Notes: generated by a model from the sequence alone, not told the origin. 43,040 nucleotides of DNA from Bacteroidales bacterium (GCA_019429365.1 JAHYJD010000018.1:1-43040); one strand, 5' to 3'. Counted from the first letter of the stretch, positions 9,236 to 17,788 are shown. Program-made: numbers and translations.

Positions 9236-10579
9236 ATGAATATATTGATTGCTGGCGATAGCGAGATGGCACTGCACATTGCTCGCTTGCTTGCGAATGA
9301 AAAACATAACGTCTCCCTGATTTGCCCCAACAAGGAACTGCTCAAGGTAATAGAGTCTCACTCCGACCTGATGACCTACGTTGGCGACTCCACCTCGATT
9401 CAGATGCTGCAGGAAGTCAATCCCAAGCGTATGGATTTGCTTATCAGCGTACACCATGATGGACGTATCAATTTGCTCACGGCCATTATGGCCAAAAAGC
9501 TGGGAGTAAGAAAATGTATTGCCAAGCTGCATGAGGTTGAGTCGCTCACGCCTGAATACAAGGATTTCTGCAAAAGCCTGGGTATTGATTTTCTGGTTTC
9601 ACCCGAAAAGATTGCAGCCAAGGAAATAGTGAACCTGCTCAACAACACCGCCGCCGCCGAGATTTTTGATTTTTCTGACAACCAGCTTTCGCTGATGCTG
9701 GTGAAGCTCGAAGCAGGTGCCCCGGTTATTGGCAAATCGCTCACGCAGATTGCCCAGGAGCAGCCACAAATAGACTTCAGGGCCGTGGCCATTCATCGGC
9801 TTGCCCGTACTATTATTCCTAAGGGTGATGATGTTTTCCAGGAGGGAGATATGGCCTATGTAATAACCAAACCCCATGGCATTGAGCAATTGCTTGAAAT
9901 GGGCGGCAAGCAGAGGTTTGAAATATTTAACGTAATGATAGTGGGTGGCGGGGCCGTTGGCAAAATGGCAGCCGCAGCCCTGGAGAAGAAGTTCAACATT
10001 ACCCTTTTCGAAAAAAATTACGAGCGCTGCCAGGAATTGTCCGACTACCTTTCTGATACCCTTATTATTAATGGCGATGCCCGCGACATTACCCTGCTCG
10101 AAGATGAAAATATCAGGGCAATGGATGCTTTTGTGGCTGTTACCAACAACTCAGAGACTAATATCCTGACCTGCCTGCTTGCACGTAAATTCGGGGTAAA
10201 AAAGACCATTGCCCTGGTTGAAAACCTCGACTTTATTGATATCTCACAGAATGTTGGCATCGACACCATCATAAATAAGAAACTAGGTACGGCAAGCTAT
10301 ATCATCCGCTTTACCATGGCAGCCGAAGTTATTTCAACCAAATGCCTGATAGGAATAGAAGCAGAAGTGTTTGAATTTGTAGCCGCTAAGGGTTCGGCTG
10401 TAACCCAAAAGCCCATCCGGAAGCTGAAATTCCCTGTCAAGGCCATAATTGGCGGCATTATACGCGAAGGAAAAGGGTACATTGCTGGGGGTGATTTTCA
10501 GATTGAAGCCAGCGACAAGGTGGTGGTCTTTGCCCTGCCCCAAGCTTTTCATCAGGTGGATAAAATGTTCAGAAATTAA
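9236..10579 (+). CDS. trkA: Trk potassium uptake system regulatory subunit TrkA
   Basis: 447 residues, the usual TrkA length, with two RCK halves, each an N-terminal Rossmann (RCK_N) and a C-terminal (RCK_C) subdomain. It is a cytoplasmic NAD(H)/ATP-gated ring that controls the TrkH channel. The second Rossmann loop is canonical (VMIVGGGAVGKMAAAALEKK at about residue 235). The first reads ILIAGDSEMALHIARLL instead of GxGxxG, so nucleotide binding in the first half may be lost. It ends 8 nt before trkH, so the two are co-transcribed. Identity is confident from the overall sequence and the pairing. Confidence 0.95.
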   Translation: MNILIAGDSEMALHIARLLANEKHNVSLICPNKELLKVIESHSDLMTYVGDSTSIQMLQEVNPKRMDLLISVHHDGRINLLTAIMAKKLGVRKCIAKLHEVESLTPEYKDFCKSLGIDFLVSPEKIAAKEIVNLLNNTAAAEIFDFSDNQLSLMLVKLEAGAPVIGKSLTQIAQEQPQIDFRAVAIHRLARTIIPKGDDVFQEGDMAYVITKPHGIEQLLEMGGKQRFEIFNVMIVGGGAVGKMAAAALEKKFNITLFEKNYERCQELSDYLSDTLIINGDARDITLLEDENIRAMDAFVAVTNNSETNILTCLLARKFGVKKTIALVENLDFIDISQNVGIDTIINKKLGTASYIIRFTMAAEVISTKCLIGIEAEVFEFVAAKGSAVTQKPIRKLKFPVKAIIGGIIREGKGYIAGGDFQIEASDKVVVFALPQAFHQVDKMFRN

Positions 10580-10587
10580 GCGATATT

Positions 10588-12054
10588 ATGTCAGGCTGGT
10601 TGGATATTAACCTCCGCATGATTACCAAGTTCACAGGTATCCTGCTGATGATCCTTACCTTTTTCATGTTGCTTTCGGCCATCTGGTCGGTGGTTTATGC
10701 CGAGGACCAGGCACTGAGGGCCATCCTATGGGGAAGTGCCATTACATTTGCTTCGGGCCTGAGTATGTTTTTGCTTACCCGCACGCACGACCACCGGAAC
10801 ATCGGAAAAAAGGAAGGATATATTATTGTAACCCTCACCTGGGTAAGCATCTCGGCATTTGGTGCCCTGCCTTTTTACCTTTATCACACCATCCCCACCT
10901 ATACCGATGCCTTTTTCGAAACCATTTCCGGGTTTACAACCACTGGGGCCACCGTTATTCAGGATATTGAATCCATTTCAAAAGGCTTGTTATTTTGGCG
11001 CAGTATGACCCATTGGCTGGGCGGCATGGGTATCATTGTGCTTACGCTGGCCATTTTGCCTGTGCTGGGTGTGGGTGGCATGCAGCTTTTTGTGGCCGAA
11101 GCACCGGGCACCACCCCCAGCAGGCTGCACCCCCGCATTGCCGAAACAGCCAAGCGGCTATGGGGTATCTATGTGCTGTTTACCTTGCTGCAAACCATAT
11201 TGCTCATGTTTGGCGGCATGGACCTGTTCGACGCCCTCAATCATGCCTTCAGCACCATGGCCACCGGCGGTTTCTCTACCAAAAACGACAGCGTAGCCAG
11301 CTTTTCACCCTACATACAATACGTGATTATTTTCTTTATGGTAATGGCAGGCACCAGCTTTTCGCTCCACTATTTTGCCCTGAAAGGCCAGCTCGACAAG
11401 GTGTATAAAAATGAAGAGTTTCGTTTTTTTATTTCCATTATGGCCATCTTTACGGTGGTAATTGCCACCACTATTTTCCTCACCAGTCAAATAGGGTTTG
11501 AAAAAGCATTTCGCGACAGCCTGTTCCAGGTGGTTTCCATTGTTACCACCACAGGGTTTGTTTCGGCAGATTACCTGCAATGGGAAGGTTCGCTGTGGTT
11601 TTTAATATTCCTGCTCATGTTTGCCGGCGGCTGTATCGGCTCCACCGGCGGTGGCATTAAAATGATCCGCCACCTGGTATTGCTCAAAAACGTACGCCTC
11701 GAATTCAAGCGGCTGATACACCCCATGGCTGTTATTCCCGTAAGGATAAACGGAAAGACTATCCCCACCGAGATCATTAATAACTTCCTGGCCTTCTTTA
11801 TGATTTATGTGGTAACCATTGCCATTGGTTCAGTGATTATGGCCATCATAGGGCTTGATTTCATGTCGGCGTTTGGAGCTACTGTAGCCACCCTGGGCAA
11901 CGTAGGACCCGGTATAGGCAGTGTGGGACCGGTCGATAACTATGCGCACATCCCCATGGTGGGAAAATGGACGCTGAGCTTTCTTATGCTTCTCGGCAGG
12001 CTTGAATTGTTTACGGTACTGCTGCTGCTCTCGCCAAGCTTTTATAAAAAATAA
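10588..12054 (+). CDS. trkH: Trk potassium uptake system membrane subunit TrkH
   Basis: 488 residues with about ten to twelve membrane helices and the four-fold pore-loop architecture of SKT transporters. Filter regions visible include ETISGFTTTGATV, HAFSTMATGGFST, VVSIVTTTGFVSADY and ATVATLGNVGPGIG. It takes up K+ across the inner membrane, gated by the TrkA ring. It begins 8 nt after trkA. The first TM segment follows a short cytoplasmic N-terminus. No clear terminator follows; the next gene has its own promoter-like box. Confidence 0.97.
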   Translation: MSGWLDINLRMITKFTGILLMILTFFMLLSAIWSVVYAEDQALRAILWGSAITFASGLSMFLLTRTHDHRNIGKKEGYIIVTLTWVSISAFGALPFYLYHTIPTYTDAFFETISGFTTTGATVIQDIESISKGLLFWRSMTHWLGGMGIIVLTLAILPVLGVGGMQLFVAEAPGTTPSRLHPRIAETAKRLWGIYVLFTLLQTILLMFGGMDLFDALNHAFSTMATGGFSTKNDSVASFSPYIQYVIIFFMVMAGTSFSLHYFALKGQLDKVYKNEEFRFFISIMAIFTVVIATTIFLTSQIGFEKAFRDSLFQVVSIVTTTGFVSADYLQWEGSLWFLIFLLMFAGGCIGSTGGGIKMIRHLVLLKNVRLEFKRLIHPMAVIPVRINGKTIPTEIINNFLAFFMIYVVTIAIGSVIMAIIGLDFMSAFGATVATLGNVGPGIGSVGPVDNYAHIPMVGKWTLSFLMLLGRLELFTVLLLLSPSFYKK

Positions 12055-12109
12055 CCCTTTCGGGGAAAGAATAATGCCCTTCTTTAAACTGAAATCCAGT
12101 GCCATTGCA

Positions 12110-12136
12110 TTGGCAGTGAAATTGTCGCTATATTTG
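12110..12136 (+). promoter_or_regulatory. Putative promoter of the glycosyltransferase gene
   Basis: TATATTTG at 12129-12136 fits TAnnTTTG. TTG at 12110-12112 (or 12105-12107) gives a 16- to 21-nt spacer, close to the Bacteroidota -33/-7 spacing. The start codon is 20 nt downstream. Confidence 0.55.
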
Positions 12137-12143
12137 CCTTAAG

Positions 12144-12152
12144 TTATCCACA
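12144..12152 (+). other. Perfect DnaA-box sequence in a gene leader
   Basis: TTATCCACA is an exact match to the consensus DnaA box. It sits between a -7 box and the start codon of the glycosyltransferase, where bound DnaA could affect transcription. A single box can arise by chance, so function is unproven. Confidence 0.4.
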
Positions 12153-12155
12153 ATT

Positions 12156-13055
12156 ATGCTCAGCATCTGTATTCCGGTTTATAATTATGATGTGCGAACG
12201 CTAATAAAAAGTTTGCATGACCAGGCATTATCGCTGGATGTGCCTGTTGAGATCGTGGTTATTGATGATGCATCCAATGAAGAATACCGGAAACTCAACC
12301 GGGAAATTGCCGAACACGACTTGGTACGTTACGAATTACTTCCTGTAAACGCAGGCCGAAGTCGCATCAGAAATATTCTTGCCCACAAGGCACATTATAA
12401 CTGGCTCATAATCATGGACTGCGACTCTGCGACGCCAGACGAGCTTTTTCTTAAAAGATACCTGGAACAAACAAATGGAAATGCCGTGGTTTGCGGGGGG
12501 CGCACTTATCTTGACGAAGCACCTGCAGATGACACCTTCCTGCATTGGCACTATGGCACAAAACGCGAAGTGAGAACGGTTGAAAAAAGAAGCGAAAACC
12601 CTCACCAGTCGTTCATGACAAACAATTTTATGGTGCCAAAAACCATCATTAAGCAAATTCCCTTCAACGAAAACATTAAAGGGTATGGTCACGAGGACAC
12701 CCTGTTTGGTTATGAACTCATGAAAAACGGGGTTCCGGTAAAGCATATCGACAACCCGCTGCTGCACGTTGGGCTGCAAGGGCATGATGAATTTCTGGAA
12801 AAGAGCCGCGAGGGCATCAAAAACCTTGCTTTTATCAACAATTACCTCGAAGATGGCCATGAATTGGAAAAAATGGTAAAGCTGCTGGCTTGGCACAAAA
12901 GGATAAAGCGCCTGCGCTTATGCGGACTATTTTCTCTTCTTTTTAGGCTGGCAGCCAATCCTATTGAAAAAAACCTGGTTGGCCGCCACCCCTCCCTCCT
13001 GCTATTCGACTTATACAAGCTATCATATTTCTGCAAAAACCGCCACCAGGCCTGA
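12156..13055 (+). CDS. Family 2 (GT-A fold) glycosyltransferase
   Basis: 299 residues. The N-terminus SICIPVYNYD and the nucleotide-binding VVIDDASNEEYR are typical of GT2. NAGRSRIRN and the metal-binding DxD motif in IMDCDSATPDE follow, and a GYGHEDTLFGYE stretch matches the ED acceptor/base region of GT2 enzymes. There is no TM segment, only a weakly hydrophobic basic C-terminus. The donor and acceptor sugars cannot be told from sequence; a role in surface glycan synthesis is likely. It is probably transcribed alone or with the following gpx, whose start is 45 nt downstream. Confidence 0.88.
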   Translation: MLSICIPVYNYDVRTLIKSLHDQALSLDVPVEIVVIDDASNEEYRKLNREIAEHDLVRYELLPVNAGRSRIRNILAHKAHYNWLIIMDCDSATPDELFLKRYLEQTNGNAVVCGGRTYLDEAPADDTFLHWHYGTKREVRTVEKRSENPHQSFMTNNFMVPKTIIKQIPFNENIKGYGHEDTLFGYELMKNGVPVKHIDNPLLHVGLQGHDEFLEKSREGIKNLAFINNYLEDGHELEKMVKLLAWHKRIKRLRLCGLFSLLFRLAANPIEKNLVGRHPSLLLFDLYKLSYFCKNRHQA

Positions 13056-13100
13056 ACTTTTTGCCTGCCCGCCCGTTATCTGTTCCAATAACTAAGGATA

Positions 13101-13667
13101 ATGATTTCAAAAACCATTTTTTATATGAGCATTTTTTCAATGTTGCTTGGCCTCCTGGGCTGCAACACCAATAAGCGTCCTGCCAAATCAAGCAGCAAGA
13201 TTCCCTTTTATGAGTTACATACCGTTTCCCTTACGGGAGATACTATTCGTTTCGAGCAATTCAGAGGCAAAAAAGTACTTTTGGTGAACACGGCCAGCAA
13301 ATGCGGTTTCACTCCACAATATGCCGAACTAGAGGAACTCCACAAAAATTTTGGTGACAAACTGCAGATCATTGGTTTTCCTGCCAACAACTTTATGAAT
13401 CAGGAACCCGGCAGCAGTGAAGATATTGCTGACTTTTGCGAAAGGAATTATGGCGTCAGTTTTTTGATGAGCGACAAGGTGTCGGTAAAAGGCGAGGATA
13501 TGCACCCGGTTTACCAATGGCTCACTGAAAAAGATCTGAACGGATGGAACACAAAATCGCCCACCTGGAACTTTCAGAAGTACCTGGTCGATGAGAACGG
13601 TGAACTAGAGGCGGTATTTGCTCCCAGCGTAAAGCCCCTCGACAAAAAGATCGTTTCACAACTTTAA
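13101..13667 (+). CDS. Glutathione peroxidase-family thiol peroxidase, lipoprotein form
   Basis: 188 residues. A lipobox (LLGLLGC, Cys21) predicts export and lipid anchoring, unlike the usual cytoplasmic enzymes. The thioredoxin-fold core has the peroxidatic Cys68 (NTASKCGFTPQY), a Cys rather than Sec, and a likely resolving Cys113 (DFCERNYGVSF) as in thioredoxin-dependent GPx. It also has the WNF motif (Trp156, Asn157). The canonical FPCNQF is FPANNF at 93-98, so the catalytic Gln position is Asn. It probably reduces lipid or alkyl hydroperoxides in the periplasm, but its reductant is unknown. No regulatory site is evident. Confidence 0.9.
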   Translation: MISKTIFYMSIFSMLLGLLGCNTNKRPAKSSSKIPFYELHTVSLTGDTIRFEQFRGKKVLLVNTASKCGFTPQYAELEELHKNFGDKLQIIGFPANNFMNQEPGSSEDIADFCERNYGVSFLMSDKVSVKGEDMHPVYQWLTEKDLNGWNTKSPTWNFQKYLVDENGELEAVFAPSVKPLDKKIVSQL

Positions 13668-13769
13668 AATCAACCAGAGGGAAAACGCCTCGAAAAGATT
13701 TTCGATTTTCGGACAAAAAAGGCTGAAGAAATTTTTAAAGAAACCAAAAGCCCTGAGCTTTCCCAACCT

Positions 13770-14750
13770 TTAACCGATATAGGTCTCCAGCACACGGCTG
13801 GGTGCAAAAGGAATGTAACTTACCTGTTTCAGCTCTGCCGGCAGCAGCACCACTTCACCCGGACCAATCTTTTCGCTTCCTCCCTGGTAGTGAATCTCGA
13901 AGCCTCCTTCGAGGCAAACCAACAGCACAAAGCTGTCAACCATAAAATAATCGCTTTCAATTTTATGGTCGAAGTTGAGCAGATTGGTAGTAAAGTGCTG
14001 GTCTTTCACCAAGTTGACTGAACCGTTTGGCTTTGGCTGATAGGGCAGATTAAATTCGGAGGCTTTTTTGAAGTCAAGCACTTCAAGCGACTTTTCGATA
14101 TGAAGTTCGCGTGGTTTTCCATCCAGGCCAGGGCGGTCCCAGTCGTAAAGCCGATAGGTAACATCGCTGGCCTGCTGAATTTCGCAAAGTGTTATGCCAG
14201 CACCTATGGCATGCACCTTGCCTGCGGGCAAAAAGAAAACATCACCTGCCTTAACCGGCCTGGCCAGCAATAGCTCACGCAAAGTGTTATTTTCAATGTG
14301 TTTTTGCACTGTTTGGCGGTTCACATTTTGCTTAAAGCCGGCAATAATTTCGGCACCGGGCTGCGCATCGACAATATACCACATTTCGGTTTTGCCGTTT
14401 GCGTTGTGCTGCTTGCGGGCCGTGGCATCGTCGGGATGCACCTGCACAGACAGGTAATCGTTGGTGTCGATAAATTTTACCAGCAGCGGAAATTCCAGCC
14501 CAAACTGATCGAAAACCTTGTCGCCCACCAGGTCGCCCATATAAATTTCAATGACCTCTGTAAGTTCGTTTCCCTTCAGAAAGCCATTGCTCACCACCGA
14601 AACTTCTTCCGCAAAAGCGCAAAGTTCCCACGACTCGCCGCAATTAGACAAAGGAGCAAAGTCCTTACCCAGCAAAGATTTCAAACGGGTACCGCCCCAG
14701 ACCTTATCCTTAAAGACAGGCTGGAATTTTAAAGGATATAATTTTTGCAT
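13770..14750 (-). CDS. manA: Mannose-6-phosphate isomerase, class I type
   Basis: 326 residues; interconverts mannose-6-phosphate and fructose-6-phosphate in the cytosol, feeding GDP-mannose and surface glycan synthesis. The type I cupin features are present: FKDKVWGGTRL, the zinc-binding QVHPDD (Gln and His), KTEMWYIV (Glu) and FLPAGKVHAIGAG (His). The length matches the short class I enzymes of Bacteroidota and Firmicutes. It begins 12 nt after the stop of the gene at 14763-15227 on the same strand, so the two form an operon. Confidence 0.95.
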   Translation of the reverse strand: MQKLYPLKFQPVFKDKVWGGTRLKSLLGKDFAPLSNCGESWELCAFAEEVSVVSNGFLKGNELTEVIEIYMGDLVGDKVFDQFGLEFPLLVKFIDTNDYLSVQVHPDDATARKQHNANGKTEMWYIVDAQPGAEIIAGFKQNVNRQTVQKHIENNTLRELLLARPVKAGDVFFLPAGKVHAIGAGITLCEIQQASDVTYRLYDWDRPGLDGKPRELHIEKSLEVLDFKKASEFNLPYQPKPNGSVNLVKDQHFTTNLLNFDHKIESDYFMVDSFVLLVCLEGGFEIHYQGGSEKIGPGEVVLLPAELKQVSYIPFAPSRVLETYIG

Positions 14751-14762
14751 AAAAAAATCAGG

Positions 14763-15227
14763 CTATTTGGGCCAGTTCACCTCTTCGTTATCGTTAATAC
14801 CCACTGCCCAGCTTACCTGCACCAGCACCTCTTCATCCAAAATAAAATCGACCTGTGCATCGAAAAACGATACGCGTTTTTCTTCCCACTCCTCCTCAAA
14901 CTCTACCTCGAAATCGGTAAAGCCATTCTCCTTCATTAGGGCAATGAGTTGCTTTTCGGTCAGGCCAAAAACTTTCTTCCCAAAAAGGGTGGCATCCTCA
15001 TGGTCGGTTTCAAAATTGGTGCAGCGGTCCCCGTATTCCTTTTCGAAATATACCACATGGCCCTTGTCCCAGTAACTCCATACCTCCACTTCCATGAAGT
15101 CCTCATCGCCTTCAATGGTTTCTACTTCCTGGGGCTCGCCAAAAAGAGCTTCCACTTCTTTTTTGGTCGCACCAAATTTTAAATCGCCAAAGCCAACAAG
15201 GGGCTTAATGAAAAGGTCTTGTTTCAT
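14763..15227 (-). CDS. Acidic protein of unknown function, first gene of the manA operon
   Basis: 154 residues, strongly acidic, with no signal peptide or TM segment. The N-terminal segment KFGATKKEVEALFGEPQEVE resembles the opening helix of SmpA/BLIP-like folds (short repeats with FGxxxxxVxxLFGxP). The rest alternates short strands with Asp/Glu-rich turns. Similar cytoplasmic proteins are scattered in Bacteroidota, with no function that I know of. The 12-nt gap to manA indicates co-transcription; a functional tie to mannose metabolism is only suggested by this. Confidence 0.75.
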   Translation of the reverse strand: MKQDLFIKPLVGFGDLKFGATKKEVEALFGEPQEVETIEGDEDFMEVEVWSYWDKGHVVYFEKEYGDRCTNFETDHEDATLFGKKVFGLTEKQLIALMKENGFTDFEVEFEEEWEEKRVSFFDAQVDFILDEEVLVQVSWAVGINDNEEVNWPK

Positions 15228-15411
15228 CCCTGATTAATTTTTTTTATTTGGCCGGATGCCTGCTCGCATGTGAGGTATTCATCCGCAATTGGGTTTAACG
15301 AACATGCTCGTTTTTTTCATGCCAAAAAAACAAAAGCCCAGAATATAAGGCGTTATGAGCAAATTTAGGGAATTATTCAATTACGCTGAATTAATTTTTT
15401 CTTAATTTCTT
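15228..15411. other. Non-coding spacer
   Basis: 184 nt, A/T-rich, between the acidic-protein gene and the SDR gene, both on the minus strand. I see no gene, strong hairpin or promoter match in it. Confidence 0.5.
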
Positions 15412-16218
15412 TTACCTGAAAGGCGAGTCGGGTTCTTTAGCCATATGCTTGTAAACCAGCTTATCCACAAGTGCCGGGAAAAACTTGTTGAGCAACACCG
15501 TAAGTTTGCCCTGCCGCGTGAGCACCAGCGATCGCTTGCGCTTTTCTATGGCATTGAGCACATGCCAGGCTGTAAGTTCGGCCGACATCATTTTGTCTTC
15601 AGCCCGGGGCGACTCACCCTGGGGCGAACCATCTTTCGACAGGGCCGTTTTTCGAATATTGCTGGAGGTAAAGCCCGGGCTGGCAATGAGCACGTGCAGG
15701 CCTTTTTTCAGGTTTTCAATCCGCAGGGTTTCCAGAAAGCCATGCATGGCAAATTTGGATGCCGAGTAGCCGGTGCGGGCGGGCAGCCCCTTATGGCCGG
15801 CAATGGAAGAAATGCCCGCCACACTCCCCTTTGATTGAAGCAGGTAGGGCAAGGCAAATCTGGTGCAATATACCGCACCCCAGAAATTTACCTGCATGAG
15901 ACGCTCCAGCACCTCCAGCTCCACATCCTCGAAAAGGGCTCGCATGGACACCCCAGCATTATTGATCAGCACATCAATGCCGCCAAATTTCGCCACGGTA
16001 GCATCAGCAATTTTTTGGCAATCTTCCTTTCGGGAAACATCGGCCTGTACTATTAAATAATTTTCATGAGAAACGCCTGAAGAAGCAGCCGTTTCCTTCA
16101 GTCCATCAAGACTGCGGGCGGCCATAACAACCTTCATGCCGCGCCTCATACCTTCCAGAGCCAGGGCCCTGCCAATGCCGCTCGATGCCCCGGTAACTAT
16201 CATAACTTTTCCCTTCAT
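15412..16218 (-). CDS. Short-chain dehydrogenase/reductase
   Basis: 268 residues from the ATG at 16218. An upstream in-frame TTG (16239) lies within a -7 promoter box, so the longer form is unlikely. The NAD(P)-binding TGASSGIGRALALEG, NNAGVSMRALF, catalytic Ser in GISSIAGHKG and YSASK (Tyr/Lys) are all present. The C-terminal part (KFFPALVDKLVYKHMAKEPD) resembles the DHRS7/DltE-like membrane-associated SDR group. The substrate is unknown; lipid or ketone carbonyls are usual for this group. It is transcribed alone, divergently from the GNAT-like gene. Confidence 0.93.
   Translation of the reverse strand: MKGKVMIVTGASSGIGRALALEGMRRGMKVVMAARSLDGLKETAASSGVSHENYLIVQADVSRKEDCQKIADATVAKFGGIDVLINNAGVSMRALFEDVELEVLERLMQVNFWGAVYCTRFALPYLLQSKGSVAGISSIAGHKGLPARTGYSASKFAMHGFLETLRIENLKKGLHVLIASPGFTSSNIRKTALSKDGSPQGESPRAEDKMMSAELTAWHVLNAIEKRKRSLVLTRQGKLTVLLNKFFPALVDKLVYKHMAKEPDSPFR
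15461..15469 (+). other. Perfect DnaA-box sequence inside a gene
   Basis: TTATCCACA, identical to the consensus DnaA box, lies within the 3' part of the SDR gene. It is the second exact match in the window; about 0.3 are expected by chance in 43 kb. No clustering is seen, so replication function is doubtful. Confidence 0.3.
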
Positions 16219-16236
16219 TTCCTTAAACTTAAGTGA

Positions 16237-16244
16237 CAAAAATA
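16237..16244 (-). promoter_or_regulatory. Bacteroidota -7 box for the SDR gene
   Basis: On the minus strand this reads TATTTTTG, matching TAnnTTTG. It is about 19 nt upstream of the ATG at 16218 and overlaps the alternative TTG start, which argues for the ATG. Confidence 0.6.
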
Positions 16245-16331
16245 GTTTTTACCCGTTGAAAATCTTAATAATTTTTTAAGCCAGAAAAATCATATCTGAA
16301 CGAATGAACATATTTATGAGGAGAAATCTTT

Positions 16332-16339
16332 TATTTTTG
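16332..16339 (+). promoter_or_regulatory. Bacteroidota -7 box for the GNAT-like gene
   Basis: TATTTTTG, matching TAnnTTTG, 39 nt before the start codon at 16378. No convincing -33 element is seen. Confidence 0.5.
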
Positions 16340-16377
16340 CAAAGATGTACAAATAATTCATTAGAAAAACCCGGCCC

Positions 16378-17550
16378 ATGCAACTCATTGAAGTGAATGA
16401 CAAACGGACTGCTGCAGCGTTTCTAAAGGTTCCCCGCATTATTTACAAAAGCGACAAGAACTGGATCAGCCATCTGGACCAGGACATCGAGGCCGTTTTT
16501 GACAAAGAGAAGAACAAGTATTTTATGCTGGGCGAAGCCAGGCGCTGGATATTAAAAGATGGCAAGGGTCGTTTGATTGGCCGGGTGGCCGCGTTTGTTC
16601 ATCCTGGGTTTTCGGCCATTTTCAAGCAACCTACGGGCGGCATGGGATTTTTTGAGTGCATCAACGACCAGGAAGCAGCCTTCAGGCTTTTCGATGCCTG
16701 CAAGCAGTGGCTCCTGGAAAAAGACATGCAGGCCATGGACGGGCCCATAAACTTCGGCGAGAAGGACCGTTTCTGGGGATTGCTTATAGAGGGTTTTGAG
16801 AACCAGCCAATATATACCATAAACTATAACCCGCCTTACTACCAGGCGTTTTTCGAAAAATACGGGTTCAAGAATTTTTACAATCAGAACGTCTTTTACC
16901 TCAGTGCAAGCAAAGACCTGCCTCCCTTACTTATAAAAACTTACGAACGCCTCACAACTACCCAGGGTTACCGCTTCGATCATCTCAGATTAGAGAATTT
17001 CGACAAATACGCCGAAGATTTCAAAACCATTTACAACGAAGCCTGGGCCCATACCCACAAATTTTTCAAGCCCATGAGTAAGGAGGCGGCCATCAACATT
17101 TTCAACAATATGAAGGATATTATTGATGAGGAACTGGTCATTTTTGCTTACCACCACGATCGACCCGTTGCTTTTTTTGTAAGCATACCTGAGTTGAACC
17201 AGATCTTTAAGTTCGTAGGTGGCCGTATGAACCTGGTGGGAAAACTTAAATTTCTTTATTACCGCTGGCGCGGAAAGCTTGACCAGATTAGTGGTCTGGT
17301 TTTCGGAACGGTACCCGATTACCGCAACAAAGGGCTGGATGCAGGCTTGATCATGACGTTGAAAAACTACATTGTACAAAACAAGAAAACCCGCTACAAG
17401 GGGTCGTATATGTCGTGGATCGGCGATTTCAATCCGAAAATGATGAGAATTGCCGAACATATCGGGGGAAAGCGTGTTTTCCTCCTGACTACCTACCGCT
17501 TGCTTTTTGACCCCAATGCGGAGTTTGAGCGGCATCCGGTGCTGGATTAA
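16378..17550 (+). CDS. GNAT-like acyltransferase family protein
   Basis: 390 residues, no signal peptide. The N-terminal half (WILKDGKGRLIGRVAAFVHP, GFFECINDQEAAFRLFDA, MDGPINFGEKDRFWGLLI, ENQPIYTINYNPPYYQAFFE) and the C-terminal half (FGTVPDYRNKGLDAGLIMTL, with an acetyl-CoA-loop-like RNKGLDAG) look like two GNAT folds. Proteins of this kind are annotated in Bacteroidota as GNAT N-acetyltransferases; their acceptor is not known. The gene is isolated between a divergent SDR gene and tRNA genes, so context gives no hint. The family call is fair; the reaction is uncertain. Confidence 0.8.
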   Translation: MQLIEVNDKRTAAAFLKVPRIIYKSDKNWISHLDQDIEAVFDKEKNKYFMLGEARRWILKDGKGRLIGRVAAFVHPGFSAIFKQPTGGMGFFECINDQEAAFRLFDACKQWLLEKDMQAMDGPINFGEKDRFWGLLIEGFENQPIYTINYNPPYYQAFFEKYGFKNFYNQNVFYLSASKDLPPLLIKTYERLTTTQGYRFDHLRLENFDKYAEDFKTIYNEAWAHTHKFFKPMSKEAAINIFNNMKDIIDEELVIFAYHHDRPVAFFVSIPELNQIFKFVGGRMNLVGKLKFLYYRWRGKLDQISGLVFGTVPDYRNKGLDAGLIMTLKNYIVQNKKTRYKGSYMSWIGDFNPKMMRIAEHIGGKRVFLLTTYRLLFDPNAEFERHPVLD

Positions 17551-17610
17551 ACCAAAAGCTGGTGGCCTTTCCTGGTACCACCAATAAATTCAGGAAACGG
17601 TAAAAAAACT

Positions 17611-17641
17611 TTTTGTTTTTCAAGAATTGAGCGTATCTTTG
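17611..17641 (+). promoter_or_regulatory. Promoter of the tRNA-Lys pair
   Basis: TTTTG at 17611-17615 and TATCTTTG at 17634-17641 are separated by 18 nt, a good match to the Bacteroidota sigma-A pattern TTTG-N17-20-TAnnTTTG. It lies 60 nt before the first tRNA. Confidence 0.8.
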
Positions 17642-17700
17642 CACTCTCAAAAAAACAGCCCCCTTTTTTGGGTTGCGTTCTTTAAAGTTTTAATAAGATT

Positions 17701-17773
17701 GACTTGGTAGCTCAGCTGGTAGAGCACATCCCTTTTAAGGATGGGGTCCTGGGTTCGAGCCCCAGCCAAGTCA
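17701..17773 (+). tRNA. tRNA-Lys (UUU), copy 1
   Basis: A 73-nt cloverleaf: acceptor GACTTGG/CCAAGTC, discriminator A, D-arm GCTCAGCTGGTAGAGC, anticodon loop CTTTTAA with anticodon TTT, T-arm CTGGGTTCGAGCCCCAG. The CCA end is not encoded. It decodes AAA/AAG lysine codons. Confidence 0.97.
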
Positions 17774-17788
17774 CTTTTTTTATGGCCC

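Noticed and set aside
16219-16239. TTG start for the SDR gene
   Set aside because: It overlaps the -7 promoter box, so it would lie upstream of or at the transcription start.
17552-17600. Mutually exclusive hairpins (TGGTGG/CCACCA and TTTCCTG/CAGGAAA) after the GNAT-like gene
   Set aside because: They resemble an attenuator but lie before the tRNA promoter and have no leader peptide or T run, so no regulatory role is supported.
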